DNA of 64,000 nucleotides from Shewanella pealeana ATCC 700345 (GCF_000018285.1 NC_009901.1:2231001-2295000), one strand, 5' to 3'; positions 54,111-63,402 are shown, numbered from the stretch's first letter. Numbers and translations: made by a program. The notes: a model not told the origin generated them from the letters alone.

Positions 54111-55271
54111 TTAGCTTTCAATCCAAGAGCGGTTGTAGTCGTTACTCATGCAATGCTTTACATGTTCCGTTAGTTTCAGTGGGGCGAAGGTATCGACCAT
54201 CACTGCGTATTCGTAAGTTTCTGTTTTGCCAATTGAGGCCTCCGTGCGGCCCGGTTGCGGCCCGTGAGGCACACCTTTTTGGTGTAGGGTCATGAAGCCT
54301 GCTTCTATGCCCGTACGGCTCATAAAGTCACCGTCGACGTAATACAGCACTTCGTCACTGTCGATATTGCTGTGATAGTAAGGTGCGGGTATCGATTCTG
54401 GATGGAAGTCATAGGGGCGCGGCACAAAGTTACAGATCACAAAGTTGTGAGCGCTAAACACTATGTGGTCAGACGGCGGTAGGTGGATTTTGCCTACCTT
54501 AGGTGCGTACTCTTGAATATTGAAGGCCCAAGGGTACACACAGCCGTCCCAGCCCACTAAATCATATGGGTGCCACTCAAGTGATGTCAGTTGATACTTA
54601 TCGCCAAATTTGCAGATAAGCGGGAAGTCGCCTTTCTCTACGATGGCGTCTTCTAGCTCAGGTGTACGAATGTCACGTTCGCAATAAGGAGCTGATTCAA
54701 GCATCTGGCCATATTCATTACGAAAATGCTTTGGTACTTCCACCATGGATGAAGACTCGATAACAAATAATCTGACATTGCTATAGTCATCAAATTTTAG
54801 CTGGTAAGTGGTGCCGCGAGGGATCACTAAGTAGTCCCACTTTTTCACTGCAAGTGCACCGTATTCACTGTAAAGGGTGCCTTGGCCCTCGTGAACGAAC
54901 ACTACTTCATCTGCGTAGGCGTTACGGTAGAATTCATCACACTCTTCGCTGACCTTTGCCGTGTACATGGCGACATCATTATTAAAGAATATCTTGTTAC
55001 GGCTACTAAAAAAGTTGCCACCGCAATCAGCTTGCTTGGTATCTAACTTATAGTTTTGTACTAATGAGTCTTGCCAGTCTTCGCCATGAGACAAGCTATA
55101 GGGGCTCACTGCTAATGCCTTGGTTGGCATGTTGTGATGGTACTTATTGGAATAGATGTTGGAAAAGCCATGGGTGGAGAATAGCTCTTCACGGTAGAGC
55201 TCTCCATTGTCTTTTTTAAAGGTGATATGGCGCTTAGCGGGCACAATACCTTGCTTCACATAAGATGGCAT
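54111..55271 (-). CDS. hmgA: homogentisate 1,2-dioxygenase
   Basis: 386 residues. A cupin-fold iron dioxygenase that opens the ring of homogentisate to maleylacetoacetate. It shows MPSYVKQGIVPAKRHITFKK, the HEGQGTLYSEYG and LVIPRGTTYQLKF cupin strands, a C-terminal VICNFVPRPYDFHPESIPAPYYHSNIDSDE block with iron-ligand His and Glu residues, and TLHQKGVPHGPQPGRTEAS with the last ligand. The frame is open to 55352, but ATG 55271 follows AAGGAAAG and is the family start. Genes for the next steps (maiA, fahA) are not in this window. Confidence 0.95.
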   Translation of the reverse strand: MPSYVKQGIVPAKRHITFKKDNGELYREELFSTHGFSNIYSNKYHHNMPTKALAVSPYSLSHGEDWQDSLVQNYKLDTKQADCGGNFFSSRNKIFFNNDVAMYTAKVSEECDEFYRNAYADEVVFVHEGQGTLYSEYGALAVKKWDYLVIPRGTTYQLKFDDYSNVRLFVIESSSMVEVPKHFRNEYGQMLESAPYCERDIRTPELEDAIVEKGDFPLICKFGDKYQLTSLEWHPYDLVGWDGCVYPWAFNIQEYAPKVGKIHLPPSDHIVFSAHNFVICNFVPRPYDFHPESIPAPYYHSNIDSDEVLYYVDGDFMSRTGIEAGFMTLHQKGVPHGPQPGRTEASIGKTETYEYAVMVDTFAPLKLTEHVKHCMSNDYNRSWIES

Positions 55272-55426
55272 ATTCGCTTTCCTTCGGCGCTCAAGCGCAC
55301 GCATTAAAATAATAATGTGATCTAGGTTCAATTTAGTTGCTTGAATGAACAAAAAAAAGAATAATAATTAGCCTAACTTAATCATATTTTTAGATGGTAA
55401 TTTATTGTTTACGTCGGAGGGGCTAA

Positions 55427-56326
55427 ATGCGTATTGATGTTGATGCTTTTAAAGTGCTGCAAGTGTTAGTTGAAGAAGGCAGCTTTGCTAAGGCAGCCGA
55501 GCGCCTTCACAAGGCACAATCAGCGGTGAGCTACCAAGTTAAAAAGCTTGAGCAGCATCTAGGTGTAAACCTTTTTTGTCGGGATCAGTATCGAGCAGAG
55601 TTAACCCCTGAGGGAAAAGTTATCTTGGCCGAGGGACAAAGGTTACTGCAGTATCTGGCAAATATTGAACATCTAGCCAGCCGATTTAGCGAAGGCTGGG
55701 AGCCTAAGCTTGAAATTATCATCGACGGGGCATTGCCGATGAAACCTATTATGAGAGCATTGAAGCGACTTTCTGAGCAACAGATCCCTACTAAAGTGCA
55801 GCTTAATATGGAGTTTCTTGGAGGCGTTCAAGATAGGTTCGAGCGAGACAGTGCCGATCTTATGTTGGTAAAAGACTATCGTACTGGCCCAAGTTACCGT
55901 CCTCAGGCTTTACCGCCGATCACCAGTGTTTTAGTCGTCAGCGCAGAGCATCCGCTTGCTCAAGAAAAGCGGCTCAGTTTATTTGAGTTACAGCAACATG
56001 TGGAGCTAACCATTGAAGACTCATCGCCTGATAAACACTACCGTGACGAGTTACAGTTTGGTGGCGATAAGGTGTTCTACCTTTCAGGTTTTATCATGAA
56101 GAAGAATGCACTTTTGATGGGGCTAGGTTTTGGCTGGATGCCAGACTTTCTAATCGAAAAAGAGCTTAGTAGTGGCGAATTAGTCGAAGTGGACTTTAGC
56201 GGAGGTAATCGCTATAGCTTCACTCCTCAACTGGTTTCAACCATGGAGCGGCCTCTTGGGCGAGCGGGACGTTTGTTCACTGAATTGGTAATGGAAGAGT
56301 GTAGGAGTGAGACTAACTTAGTTTAA
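55427..56326 (+). CDS. LysR family transcriptional regulator
   Basis: 299 residues. The N-terminal winged HTH reads LVEEGSFAKAAERLHKAQSA followed by VSYQVKKLEQHLGVNLF, and is followed by a periplasmic-binding-protein-like effector domain (~90-295). It is divergent from hmgA-hppD with 155 bases between start codons, the classic arrangement for a LysR activator of the neighbouring operon, so control of homogentisate degradation is likely but inferred. A perfect 5-bp repeat tract starts 7 bases after its stop. Confidence 0.92.
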   Translation: MRIDVDAFKVLQVLVEEGSFAKAAERLHKAQSAVSYQVKKLEQHLGVNLFCRDQYRAELTPEGKVILAEGQRLLQYLANIEHLASRFSEGWEPKLEIIIDGALPMKPIMRALKRLSEQQIPTKVQLNMEFLGGVQDRFERDSADLMLVKDYRTGPSYRPQALPPITSVLVVSAEHPLAQEKRLSLFELQQHVELTIEDSSPDKHYRDELQFGGDKVFYLSGFIMKKNALLMGLGFGWMPDFLIEKELSSGELVEVDFSGGNRYSFTPQLVSTMERPLGRAGRLFTELVMEECRSETNLV

Positions 56327-56333
56327 CTTAACC

Positions 56334-56407
56334 TTAGTTTAGTTTAGTTTAGTTTAGTTTAGTTTAGTTTAGTTTAGTTTAGTTTAGTTTAGTTTAGTTT
56401 AGTTTAG
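56334..56407. repeat. perfect 5-bp tandem repeat (TTAGT), about 15 units
   Basis: 74 uninterrupted bases of TTAGT repeats immediately after the LysR gene. Because 5 is not a multiple of 3, slippage would shift any reading frame through it, but no gene crosses it here. The homogeneity implies recent expansion or active slippage. Confidence 0.95.
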
Positions 56408-56727
56408 CGAGCCATTGCAGATTGCATGGAGAAATGCGATACGGTTTTTATTTTGCAATGTATTCTGACAGGAGTTTGAGCCACCAGCCCCTGTAATTCA
56501 CTTCTGTTTATCTCTGCTCAACTATAGCCAAGATCATTTAAGAGTATTAACTCACTGAGATTACGCTTTATAGGGCGCATCTGTTTGTTAAGTTTGGGTT
56601 CAGTCTCCTTCAATTAGAATGAGCTTATCAAAACTTGGTACAGCAAATGCAACCTTAACAGTATGGCCCATAGGGCTGCAATTGAAGTTAAAGGCACTCA
56701 GGTACCAAGGTTAGCTGGAGGTTTAAG
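56408..56727. other. intergenic region
   Basis: About 320 bases with no gene or strong hairpin that I can see. A TAGCTGGAGG ribosome site ends it, before the small protein at 56728. Confidence 0.4.
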
Positions 56728-57087
56728 ATGAATAACTCTACTTTACAAGGTTACGTGGCGAGCCTATACACTCAGTACGCGAAGGATCTTAAATTAGGTG
56801 AGCATTATGTTTCAGATAAGCGCTTGCAAGAGTTTGTTAGCGAGCTAGAAATTAGCGGTATTTTGTTAGCACAGTTTAACTGGGATGAATGGTATCAAAA
56901 TAGCCATTTAGTGGACCGCCCTGAGTATATCGCCGATGCATCATTCTATGAATGTCAGTTACTGTTAACGGCAATGGCGCGCCTCGATAGGTTCAGTCCT
57001 GGCATATTAAGTAATATGCGATGCCAAGGGGTATTAATTGCCATTCTAGAGCGCTTTCAAACCCTTTATTATAAGCAAGCCGTTTGA
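56728..57087 (+). CDS. small hypothetical cytosolic protein
   Basis: 119 residues, no signal or membrane helix. Aromatic-rich helices (FNWDEWYQNSHLVDRPEYIAD, FYECQLLLTAMARLDRF) suggest a compact all-helical domain. I do not recognise the family. A strong GGAGG site lies upstream, and a bidirectional terminator shared with ccpA follows. Confidence 0.7.
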   Translation: MNNSTLQGYVASLYTQYAKDLKLGEHYVSDKRLQEFVSELEISGILLAQFNWDEWYQNSHLVDRPEYIADASFYECQLLLTAMARLDRFSPGILSNMRCQGVLIAILERFQTLYYKQAV

Positions 57088-57189
57088 AAAGATAATGTTA
57101 TGTGATGCTATAAATTGAAAGCAGCTAAACTGATTAGCTTAGGCAGAAGAGCTTAAACAAAAGAGCTTAGACACAAGAACTTAAACAGA

Positions 57190-57213
57190 AAGAGCCGCAT
57201 TTAGCGGCTCTTT
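57190..57213. terminator. bidirectional terminator between 56728 gene and ccpA
   Basis: AAAGAGCCGC/GCGGCTCTTT, 10-bp stem with loop ATTTA (approximate) and T-rich exit on the plus side, A/T-rich on the other. Confidence 0.88.
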
Positions 57214-57239
57214 CTGTTTACTGATGATACAAGCTTGAT

Positions 57240-58232
57240 TTAGTCCTCGAAAGGAACAGGGCGGGGCGTGTTCTTGTTCGATGGCGGTAGGATAGGCAGC
57301 ACGATTTGTGGTTGCTCACCAGTTAGAGAGTTGAGGAATGCCACCATCTCTTTCACTTCTTTATCCGACAGTTTTTGCCCAAGCTGAATGTCAGCCATGG
57401 TGTTAACCGCTTCTTCGAGATCCCAAACACTGCCGTCGTGGAAGTACGGATAGGTCAGCTCGATGTTACGTAGCGTAGGCACTTTGAATACAAACTTATC
57501 GGCTTCCTTACCTGTCACGCCTTTTCTGCCAGTCGCTGGATTATTTGTATGGAATGGCTTAACCAGTCCCATCTTCATATACATGGTGCCGCCCACTGCT
57601 GGGCCGTTATGACAGCTCACGCAGCCTTTGTCTTTAAACAATTGATAACCGGCCTTAGCTTGGTCGCTAATCGCAGCTTTGTCACCTTGAAGATACAGAT
57701 CGAATGGTGCATTCGGAGTGACTAAGGTTTTTTCAAACTCAGCAATCGCATCGGTGATCATATCGATGCTGACTTCTTTCGAGTCATAGACTTTTTCGAA
57801 GCGTGCTTGATACGCAGGCATAGAGCGTACGGTATCGACAGCTAACTCATGACTAAAGCCCATCTCTTTCGGGTTGGCAATCGGCCCACCTGCTTGTTCT
57901 TTAAGATCTTTAGCTCGGCCATCCCAGAACTGTGCTAGGCCATATTCGGCATTTAGCACGGTTGGAGAGTTAATAGGGCCTTCTTGCCAGTTATGACCAA
58001 TAGATGTTGGCAGTGCATCCACGCCACCGGTAGATAAGTTGTGGCAAGAGTTACAAGAAATGAAGCCTGATTTTGATAATCTTGGTTCAAAGAATAACAT
58101 CTTTCCAAGTTCTACTTTCTCATGGTTAGTGATAACCGCCGCAGGGATGATTTCAATAGGTTCGTTAGCGGCATTTACACCGACAGATAATGTCGAAAGT
58201 AGCGCGATGGACAGTAAACTAAGCTTATTCAT
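57240..58232 (-). CDS. ccpA: dihaem cytochrome c peroxidase CcpA
   Basis: 330 residues. A Sec signal peptide (to residue ~21) is followed by two haem-c domains with CNSCH (~60) and CVSCH (~205). It has KVELGKMLFFEPRLSKSGFI, the flexible STGGVDALPTSIGHNWQ loop, PTVLNAEYGLAQFWDGRA and the late PTLRNIELTYPYFHDGS. It reduces periplasmic H2O2 to water using electrons from a small cytochrome. The sequence and Pro-rich tail (LPILPPSNKNTPRPVPFE) closely resemble Shewanella CcpA. Monocistronic. The divergent side has ~250 bases with no gene. Confidence 0.95.
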   Translation of the reverse strand: MNKLSLLSIALLSTLSVGVNAANEPIEIIPAAVITNHEKVELGKMLFFEPRLSKSGFISCNSCHNLSTGGVDALPTSIGHNWQEGPINSPTVLNAEYGLAQFWDGRAKDLKEQAGGPIANPKEMGFSHELAVDTVRSMPAYQARFEKVYDSKEVSIDMITDAIAEFEKTLVTPNAPFDLYLQGDKAAISDQAKAGYQLFKDKGCVSCHNGPAVGGTMYMKMGLVKPFHTNNPATGRKGVTGKEADKFVFKVPTLRNIELTYPYFHDGSVWDLEEAVNTMADIQLGQKLSDKEVKEMVAFLNSLTGEQPQIVLPILPPSNKNTPRPVPFED

Positions 58233-58485
58233 AATGGCCTCAAGTAAACATTGCAGTTTGTAGGGTTAATTTATGAGGCAATAATAATGAGCTTTTGAAT
58301 AATAATATAACGCTTTGTTTCGATTAAGACTATCGTGGATTTGGATTGATTTTTTGCGATAAAGATCGCAGACAGCCTACCTAATGATAGGTAGGTTGGG
58401 CTTAGGGTAAAGTTCTACTGCTTGTCTTAATTGATATAAGCGTTCAATCGAGATAAAGAACGGTTAACATGATCCAAGTAGCTAA

Positions 58486-58716
58486 CTATTTTCTACTCAA
58501 TCTACGAAGTAAAATCTTTCTATCTATCCAGCGAGCGGTTTTACTCATATGAGCTTGGCTTTTTTTAAGCCAACGGCGTGCCCATGAATACTCTAAGCTG
58601 AGAACTGCTAGCCCGATAGGGAGTAATAACCAAGCGGGACCTGGAAGGACAAGTAATAATGCGCCTGCCAGTGTTAGGCTGGCACCAACAAGTGTAATAA
58701 CTGCTTTTTTTATCAT
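58486..58716 (-). CDS. PGPGW-type small membrane protein
   Basis: 76 residues with two closely spaced hydrophobic helices (~4-25 and ~28-44) joined by LVLPGPAWLLLPIGLAVLSLEY, a variant of the PGPGW motif of this small family, then a basic cytosolic tail (WLKKSQAHMSKTARWIDRK). Function unknown. The ATG at 58716 has AAAAAGGTAA upstream. Confidence 0.8.
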   Translation of the reverse strand: MIKKAVITLVGASLTLAGALLLVLPGPAWLLLPIGLAVLSLEYSWARRWLKKSQAHMSKTARWIDRKILLRRLSRK

Positions 58717-58975
58717 TTTGTTACCTTTTTCCTCGTTAGCGATTATTTCGACCTCTTATCAGTGTAAACCAAAGCAAAAGTAATCATTTGTGTTAATTGT
58801 AACAAAGACTCCTGCTCAATCATCTCGCTTAGATAGCGCAGACACCACGACAGATCTAGCTTGTAGGTTTGGTGTTATCACAGGTTTTGACTAAAATCTT
58901 GGGTAGGTTAAGTTAAAACTCTTACTGAGCGGCAAATATTCATTATCGGCTTTAGCAGTAAGTAAAAGGCGGTAT

Positions 58976-59767
58976 GTGATCTCGGGTATAAGGCTGTTAA
59001 AGAAGTGCAGAGCAGTTTCAGTTAGCTTTTGTAGAAGGCTAGCAAGAGTTATCTTGTGCCTGTTTTTTATCCTCTTCTCTTGCAATATACATGCAGATAC
59101 CCTGTATTTAACTTCATTGCATTGGCCGCCTTTCGCTGGAGAGCGGCTACAAAATCAGGGGGCTTGTATTGCTGTCACTAAGGCGGCACTCGAGGCTACT
59201 GGGCATACTGTTGTCGTTGACTTCTTTCCTTGGAGCCGTGCAGTAAGAATGGCGTCACGAAACGATTCTAAATACTTAGGTTACCTTCCAGAATATAGCT
59301 ACCCCACAGATAAGTTTGTTTTCTCCCAGCCTATGGGGCGAAGTGTTTTAGGTCTGGTCGAACAAAAATCCTATCCTGTTAGCTGGACTCAGCAAAGTGA
59401 TTTGAATCATTACACCATTGGCGTGGTTCAAGGGTACGTTAATACCCATGAGCTTGATGAGATGATGACTCAAGGAAGCCAGCCATATGAGGCCGTTGCA
59501 TCAGATCTACATAACCTGAATAAGGTCGCTACGGGGCGAATCGATGCGGCGGTTATTGATGAGCATGTGCTGAAATATCTGCTCGCCCAGCCCAATATGG
59601 CGCATGTTAGGAATAAATTGCAGTTTAATAAGAAGTTATTAACTTACAAAGAGCTATTCGTTGCGTTTAAAAATAACAAAGAGGGACGCATGTGGCGAGA
59701 CCGCTTCAATCAAGGATTGGCTCAAATAGACGTGCAACAGATCTTAGAACAAAATATGCAACGCTAG
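58976..59767 (+). CDS. periplasmic family 3 solute-binding-like protein
   Basis: 263 residues. After a basic leader, a signal peptide (~24-41, VILCLFFILFSCNIHA) precedes a type II binding-protein fold: LYLTSLHWPPFAGERLQNQG, VVVDFFPWSRAVRMAS, YTIGVVQGYVNTHELDEMM and RIDAAVIDEHVLKYLL. These stand-alone SBP_bac_3 proteins are common in Shewanella. With no ABC permease beside it, ligand and role (transport or sensing) are unknown. The start is probably GTG at 58976. Confidence 0.8.
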   Translation: MISGIRLLKKCRAVSVSFCRRLARVILCLFFILFSCNIHADTLYLTSLHWPPFAGERLQNQGACIAVTKAALEATGHTVVVDFFPWSRAVRMASRNDSKYLGYLPEYSYPTDKFVFSQPMGRSVLGLVEQKSYPVSWTQQSDLNHYTIGVVQGYVNTHELDEMMTQGSQPYEAVASDLHNLNKVATGRIDAAVIDEHVLKYLLAQPNMAHVRNKLQFNKKLLTYKELFVAFKNNKEGRMWRDRFNQGLAQIDVQQILEQNMQR

Positions 59768-59914
59768 GTTGAACGAGTATGACTGGCAATGCTATTTGAG
59801 TAAATTGTTTCTCACTCAAGAATTTTGGACTGGTGAATTGTGAACTAAATTGTGGACTTAATTGTGAACTAATGGATTTCGCAGTCACTCCTCTCACAGA
59901 ATGATATCGGAGTT

Positions 59915-60757
59915 ATGATGGCTACTGTGGTGTTAATTCGAGGCTTGATGCGCGATAAACGTCACTGGCATAATTTTGCTGAGTTGCTGCAAAAAAGTCT
60001 ATCTGACAGACATAGTGTTATTGCGTTAGATACCTTAGGTAATGGGGATTTGGTTAACAGCCTCAGTCCGTTAACCATCGATGAGTATGCCCGGGAGCTA
60101 CTAGAGCGCTTAAACTACGATAGCAGTTACAATAACAGTAGCGATAACAGCGACGATAAGTATAACAACTGTTATTTGGTTGGGTTATCTATGGGGGGCA
60201 TGATAGCGCTGCAGATGGCCAGCTTGCAGGAGCGAGCTTTAGGCTTAGCAAGTGATAAAAGTGATAAAAGTGATAAAAGTCATAACAGAATAAAATCTGT
60301 GGCGGTGATTAATGCTAGCGCCGCCAATCTATCTCCTTGGCATGAACGTTTTAGGTTTGGCGCTTTATTCACGGCGTTTAAACGTAGAATGAAAGGAGCA
60401 AACATCAGTGCTGTAGAGGCTTGTATTATTGCCTTAACCAGCTCAACTCAGCGGCAAAATATCAAGCTGGTCCTTAGCTGGAGTCAATATCGCGCTGTAG
60501 CATGCACGAGCTTATTCAATGGACTACGTCAGCTATGGGCTTGTAGACAGTTTATGAGCCCTGTAGCGCTATCTGTGCCAATCACTGTGCTATGTGGGAG
60601 AGAAGATAAACTGGTCAGCCCTGATTGCAGCAAAAAGCTTGCTCGATACTATCAAAGCAAGCTTATTGAATTTAACTTTGCTGGTCATGACTTAAGTTTA
60701 GATAGCCCTGAAAAGCTCTGTCAGGAGCTTATCGAGAGCTTCTCACTTAAACCTTAA
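59915..60757 (+). CDS. alpha/beta hydrolase
   Basis: 280 residues of the alpha/beta hydrolase fold. Nucleophile elbow GLSMGGM (Ser near 92), acidic residue in GREDKLVSPD and a late histidine in FAGHDLSLDSPE complete the triad. Two low-complexity inserts are unusual: an Asn/Ser/Asp-rich loop (NNSSDNSDDKYNN, ~68-80) just before the elbow strand and three exact SDK units (~111-121) from a 9-bp DNA repeat at 60251-60277. These should be surface loops. ATG at 59915 or 59918. Substrate unknown. Confidence 0.87.
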   Translation: MMATVVLIRGLMRDKRHWHNFAELLQKSLSDRHSVIALDTLGNGDLVNSLSPLTIDEYARELLERLNYDSSYNNSSDNSDDKYNNCYLVGLSMGGMIALQMASLQERALGLASDKSDKSDKSHNRIKSVAVINASAANLSPWHERFRFGALFTAFKRRMKGANISAVEACIIALTSSTQRQNIKLVLSWSQYRAVACTSLFNGLRQLWACRQFMSPVALSVPITVLCGREDKLVSPDCSKKLARYYQSKLIEFNFAGHDLSLDSPEKLCQELIESFSLKP

Positions 60758-60766
60758 ACGTAAAAA

Positions 60767-61174
60767 TTAAGCTTTTGCAACGACCGTTTGTCCGATAGGC
60801 GTTAGGCTCAAAATGGCTAACTTAAGGTGCTGTAGGGCAAATGGGATACCGATAATAGTCACTGCACAGGCTAATGCATGGGCGATATGACCGATTGCTA
60901 ACCAAATACCAAAAAACAGGAACCAGATAATATTACCTAGCATACCAAAGCTGCCGGTTCCTATGTCTTCATTACCGGTCAATGTGCGCCTGTTGATAGA
61001 GTCTTGCCCGAAAGGCCAGAATGTCATTTCGCCTATGACAAAGCAGGCTCTGCCAAATGGGATCCCTATGATACTGATAAAGCAGAGTAGCCCTGCAAAC
61101 CACCATGCGAGTCCCATCACAAATCCACCTAAAACAAACCAAGCAATATTAAACACTAAACGAAGAACTGCCAT
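60767..61174 (-). CDS. yccF: YccF family inner-membrane protein
   Basis: 135 residues with two YccF repeats: LVFNIAWFVLGGFVMGLAWW, then FISIIGIPFGRACF, and LGNIIWFLFFGIWLAIGHIA, then VTIIGIPFALQHLKLA. Each repeat is a pair of membrane helices with the conserved IIGIP turn. Function not established. ATG at 61174 has AAGGAG with 7-base spacing and gives the standard MAVLRLVFN start; the frame is open to 61198. Convergent with the hydrolase gene, 9 bases apart. Confidence 0.9.
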   Translation of the reverse strand: MAVLRLVFNIAWFVLGGFVMGLAWWFAGLLCFISIIGIPFGRACFVIGEMTFWPFGQDSINRRTLTGNEDIGTGSFGMLGNIIWFLFFGIWLAIGHIAHALACAVTIIGIPFALQHLKLAILSLTPIGQTVVAKA

Positions 61175-61551
61175 TAATGGCTCCTTATAATTTTCCATAC
61201 AGGCTCTTAGCCTATTAGGTATAAGCTATTTTCGTGCCAATGTGTAACTCGTTGTATTTACAGTAATATGTTGTTTTAAACTTGTGTAAGGTAAGGTTTT
61301 TGACTAACAGTTAGTGATTTCAACACGATTATTAGTATTTTACATCCAAATCTGATCCTCACTTTCACTCTGTTGCGGCTAGGAACTTGCTGTCAGTCTC
61401 TTAATTGAATCAAATGATTACACTGAAAAAGGCTAAGGGTTTAGAATAGCGATATTGAAACTGATAGATAAATTATCGTTTAGCCAGTATTACAGAAACA
61501 GAAAATGAGTACGTAAAATTGAAACTAGACAAACATTTGAGTGAGTAGCCC
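61175..61551. other. divergent intergenic region
   Basis: About 375 AT-rich bases between yccF and the PLP enzyme gene. No gene, repeat or recognisable RNA motif is apparent; both promoters must lie here. Confidence 0.4.
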
Positions 61552-62469
61552 GTGTTAGTGAATACCCCTGTAGAAAGCATCAATTTTAATGGCTGTCAGA
61601 TCTATGTGAAGCGGGACGATCTATTAAGCGAAGCGTTTTCCGGCAACAAGGCGCGTAAATTTGCGTATTTTCTCGATAATGATGTTACCGGAAAGCGTGT
61701 ATTAGTCGGTCATGGCTCACCTGTAGCAAATTCTCTTTACTCTATGTCTGCACTCGCAAAACTTAAAGGCTTACAGCTGGATTTCTATGTCGACCATATT
61801 GCTGAGCAAGTCTTGCTATCGACAGTGGGCAACTATGCCGCGGCGATTGCTAATGGTGCTAATGTTATCGATCTCTCGAAGGCTTCAGATAGACAAGAGT
61901 TAAGCTGCATTGAGTATATCGAGCAAAAAGTACTGCCACTGCGTGATGACTTGTTATTTGTGCCTGAAGGCGGGCGCTGTGAATATGCAAGATACGGTGT
62001 GCATAAGCTGGCGCAAGAAATTATAAACTGGGTTAGCGATGAAGAGCTAAGTGAGCTGCGAGTCTTTTTACCCTCAGGCACTGGCACGACAGCAGTGTTT
62101 CTCAGTGAATACCTTGTCTTACATGCACCTCATATCCAAGTGTTTACCTGCGCCTGTGTTGGGGACTCTGACTACCTTAAGCAGCAATTTACTTACCTAG
62201 TAGCAGATGACAGTTTTCATCCACAGATTGTTGAATTAGACAAGAAATACCATTTTGGTAAGTTGTATAAGCCTTTTTTCGATATGTATAAAAAGATCTG
62301 TGCTTCAGGTATTGAATTTGAACTGCTTTATGATCCCCTTGGATGGATGTGTGTCGAGAAGTTGCTAAACAGCGAGGCGAACGTACCTATGCTGTATATA
62401 CATCAGGGCGGCTTACTGGGTAACGCGACTATGTTACCAAGATACCAACGTAAATATGGTAAAGAGTGA
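61552..62469 (+). CDS. PLP-dependent ACC deaminase/D-cysteine desulfhydrase family enzyme
   Basis: 305 residues of the fold-type II PLP family. The PLP lysine is Lys33 in FSGNKARKFAYF, preceded by the family strand IYVKRDDLL. The phosphate-binding loop is PSGTGTTAVFLS, and PEGGRCEYARYGVHKLAQE is the conserved substrate region. Whether it acts on 1-aminocyclopropane-1-carboxylate, D-cysteine or another amino acid is not resolvable. GTG at 61552 with GAGTGAG upstream; GTG 61558 is possible. Its last 44 codons recur in tandem downstream. Confidence 0.88.
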   Translation: MLVNTPVESINFNGCQIYVKRDDLLSEAFSGNKARKFAYFLDNDVTGKRVLVGHGSPVANSLYSMSALAKLKGLQLDFYVDHIAEQVLLSTVGNYAAAIANGANVIDLSKASDRQELSCIEYIEQKVLPLRDDLLFVPEGGRCEYARYGVHKLAQEIINWVSDEELSELRVFLPSGTGTTAVFLSEYLVLHAPHIQVFTCACVGDSDYLKQQFTYLVADDSFHPQIVELDKKYHFGKLYKPFFDMYKKICASGIEFELLYDPLGWMCVEKLLNSEANVPMLYIHQGGLLGNATMLPRYQRKYGKE

Positions 62470-63055
62470 GCGGAGCAGGTTGATTTAACGTTGAAGTTTC
62501 CACTTGGCTGGATGTGCGTCGAGAAGTTGCTAACCAGCGATGCGAACGTCCCCATGCTGTATATACATCAAAGCGGCTTACCGGCTAACGCAACTATGCT
62601 ACCTAGATACCAACGTAAATACGGTAAAGAGTGAGCAGAACTGGGTGATTTAACTTTGAAGTTTCCACTTGGCTGGATGTGCGTCGAGAAGTTGCTAACC
62701 AGCGATGCGAACGTCCCCATGCTGTATATACATTAAAGCGGCTTACTGGGTAGTGCGACAATGATACCAAGCTACCAATATACCAACGTAAATACGGTAA
62801 AGAGTGAGCAGAACAGGGTGATTTAACTTTGAAGTTTCCACTTGGCTGGATGTGCGTCGAGAAGTTGCTAAATAGCGAAGCGAAAAAACCTATGCTTTAT
62901 ATACATCTGGGTGGCTTACTGGGTAATACGGCAATGATACCAAGCTATCAAGCTATCAAGCTATCAAGATACCAATATACCAATATACCAAAGTAAATAC
63001 GGTTACGAGTGAGCATAATAGAATGATTTAACGGTGAAGTTTCCATTTGGTTAGG
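62470..63055 (+). repeat. three tandem copies of the upstream gene's 3' end
   Basis: Units homologous to 62338-62502 begin at 62503, 62668 and 62841 (periods 165, 165 and 173), with a fifth partial start near 63036. Each has the last ~130 coding bases (LGWMCVEKLL ... LYIH) plus the ~35-base spacer. Copy 2 keeps the full 44-codon frame through KYGKE and stop; copy 3 has an early TAA after LYIH; copy 4 is open but diverged, with micro-repeats AGCTATCA and ATACCAAT at its end. Confidence 0.92.
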
Positions 63056-63171
63056 CTTAATACCTTTAGTGGTACTGCCTAACTCAAATGAATTGACTAA
63101 ATAGCTGAGTAGATGTTTCAGTCCTATTCGTTTGTCTATAGAAGACAAACATTCGATACGAGTGAGAGGAG

Positions 63172-63402
63172 GTGTATCGAAGAGTCAGTTTTACTTTTAT
63201 AGCTTATTTATTACCAGACAATAACCACTTCATAAATGATAGCGCTTCGGTACGCTTAGAAAATGTCTGTTTATTTTTGCCTCGACTGTCAGTAAAGGCG
63301 ATTGATGTTTTGTTGACTGAAATTGAGTCTACTGGAAAGTTTACGGTAATTTCATGTCCATTTACTAGGTATGACATATGGTCACACTCCTTATATTTTT
63401 AG
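63172..63402 (+). CDS. doubtful small open frame
   Basis: 76 codons from a GTG that directly abuts GAGAGGAGG (spacing too short for a good start). No domain, signal peptide or family can be recognised. It could be a real small gene with another start, a remnant, or chance. Confidence 0.25.
   Translation: MYRRVSFTFIAYLLPDNNHFINDSASVRLENVCLFLPRLSVKAIDVLLTEIESTGKFTVISCPFTRYDIWSHSLYF

Noticed and set aside
56334..56407. Possible CRISPR or telomere-like repeat
   Set aside because: Pure 5-bp microsatellite without spacers.
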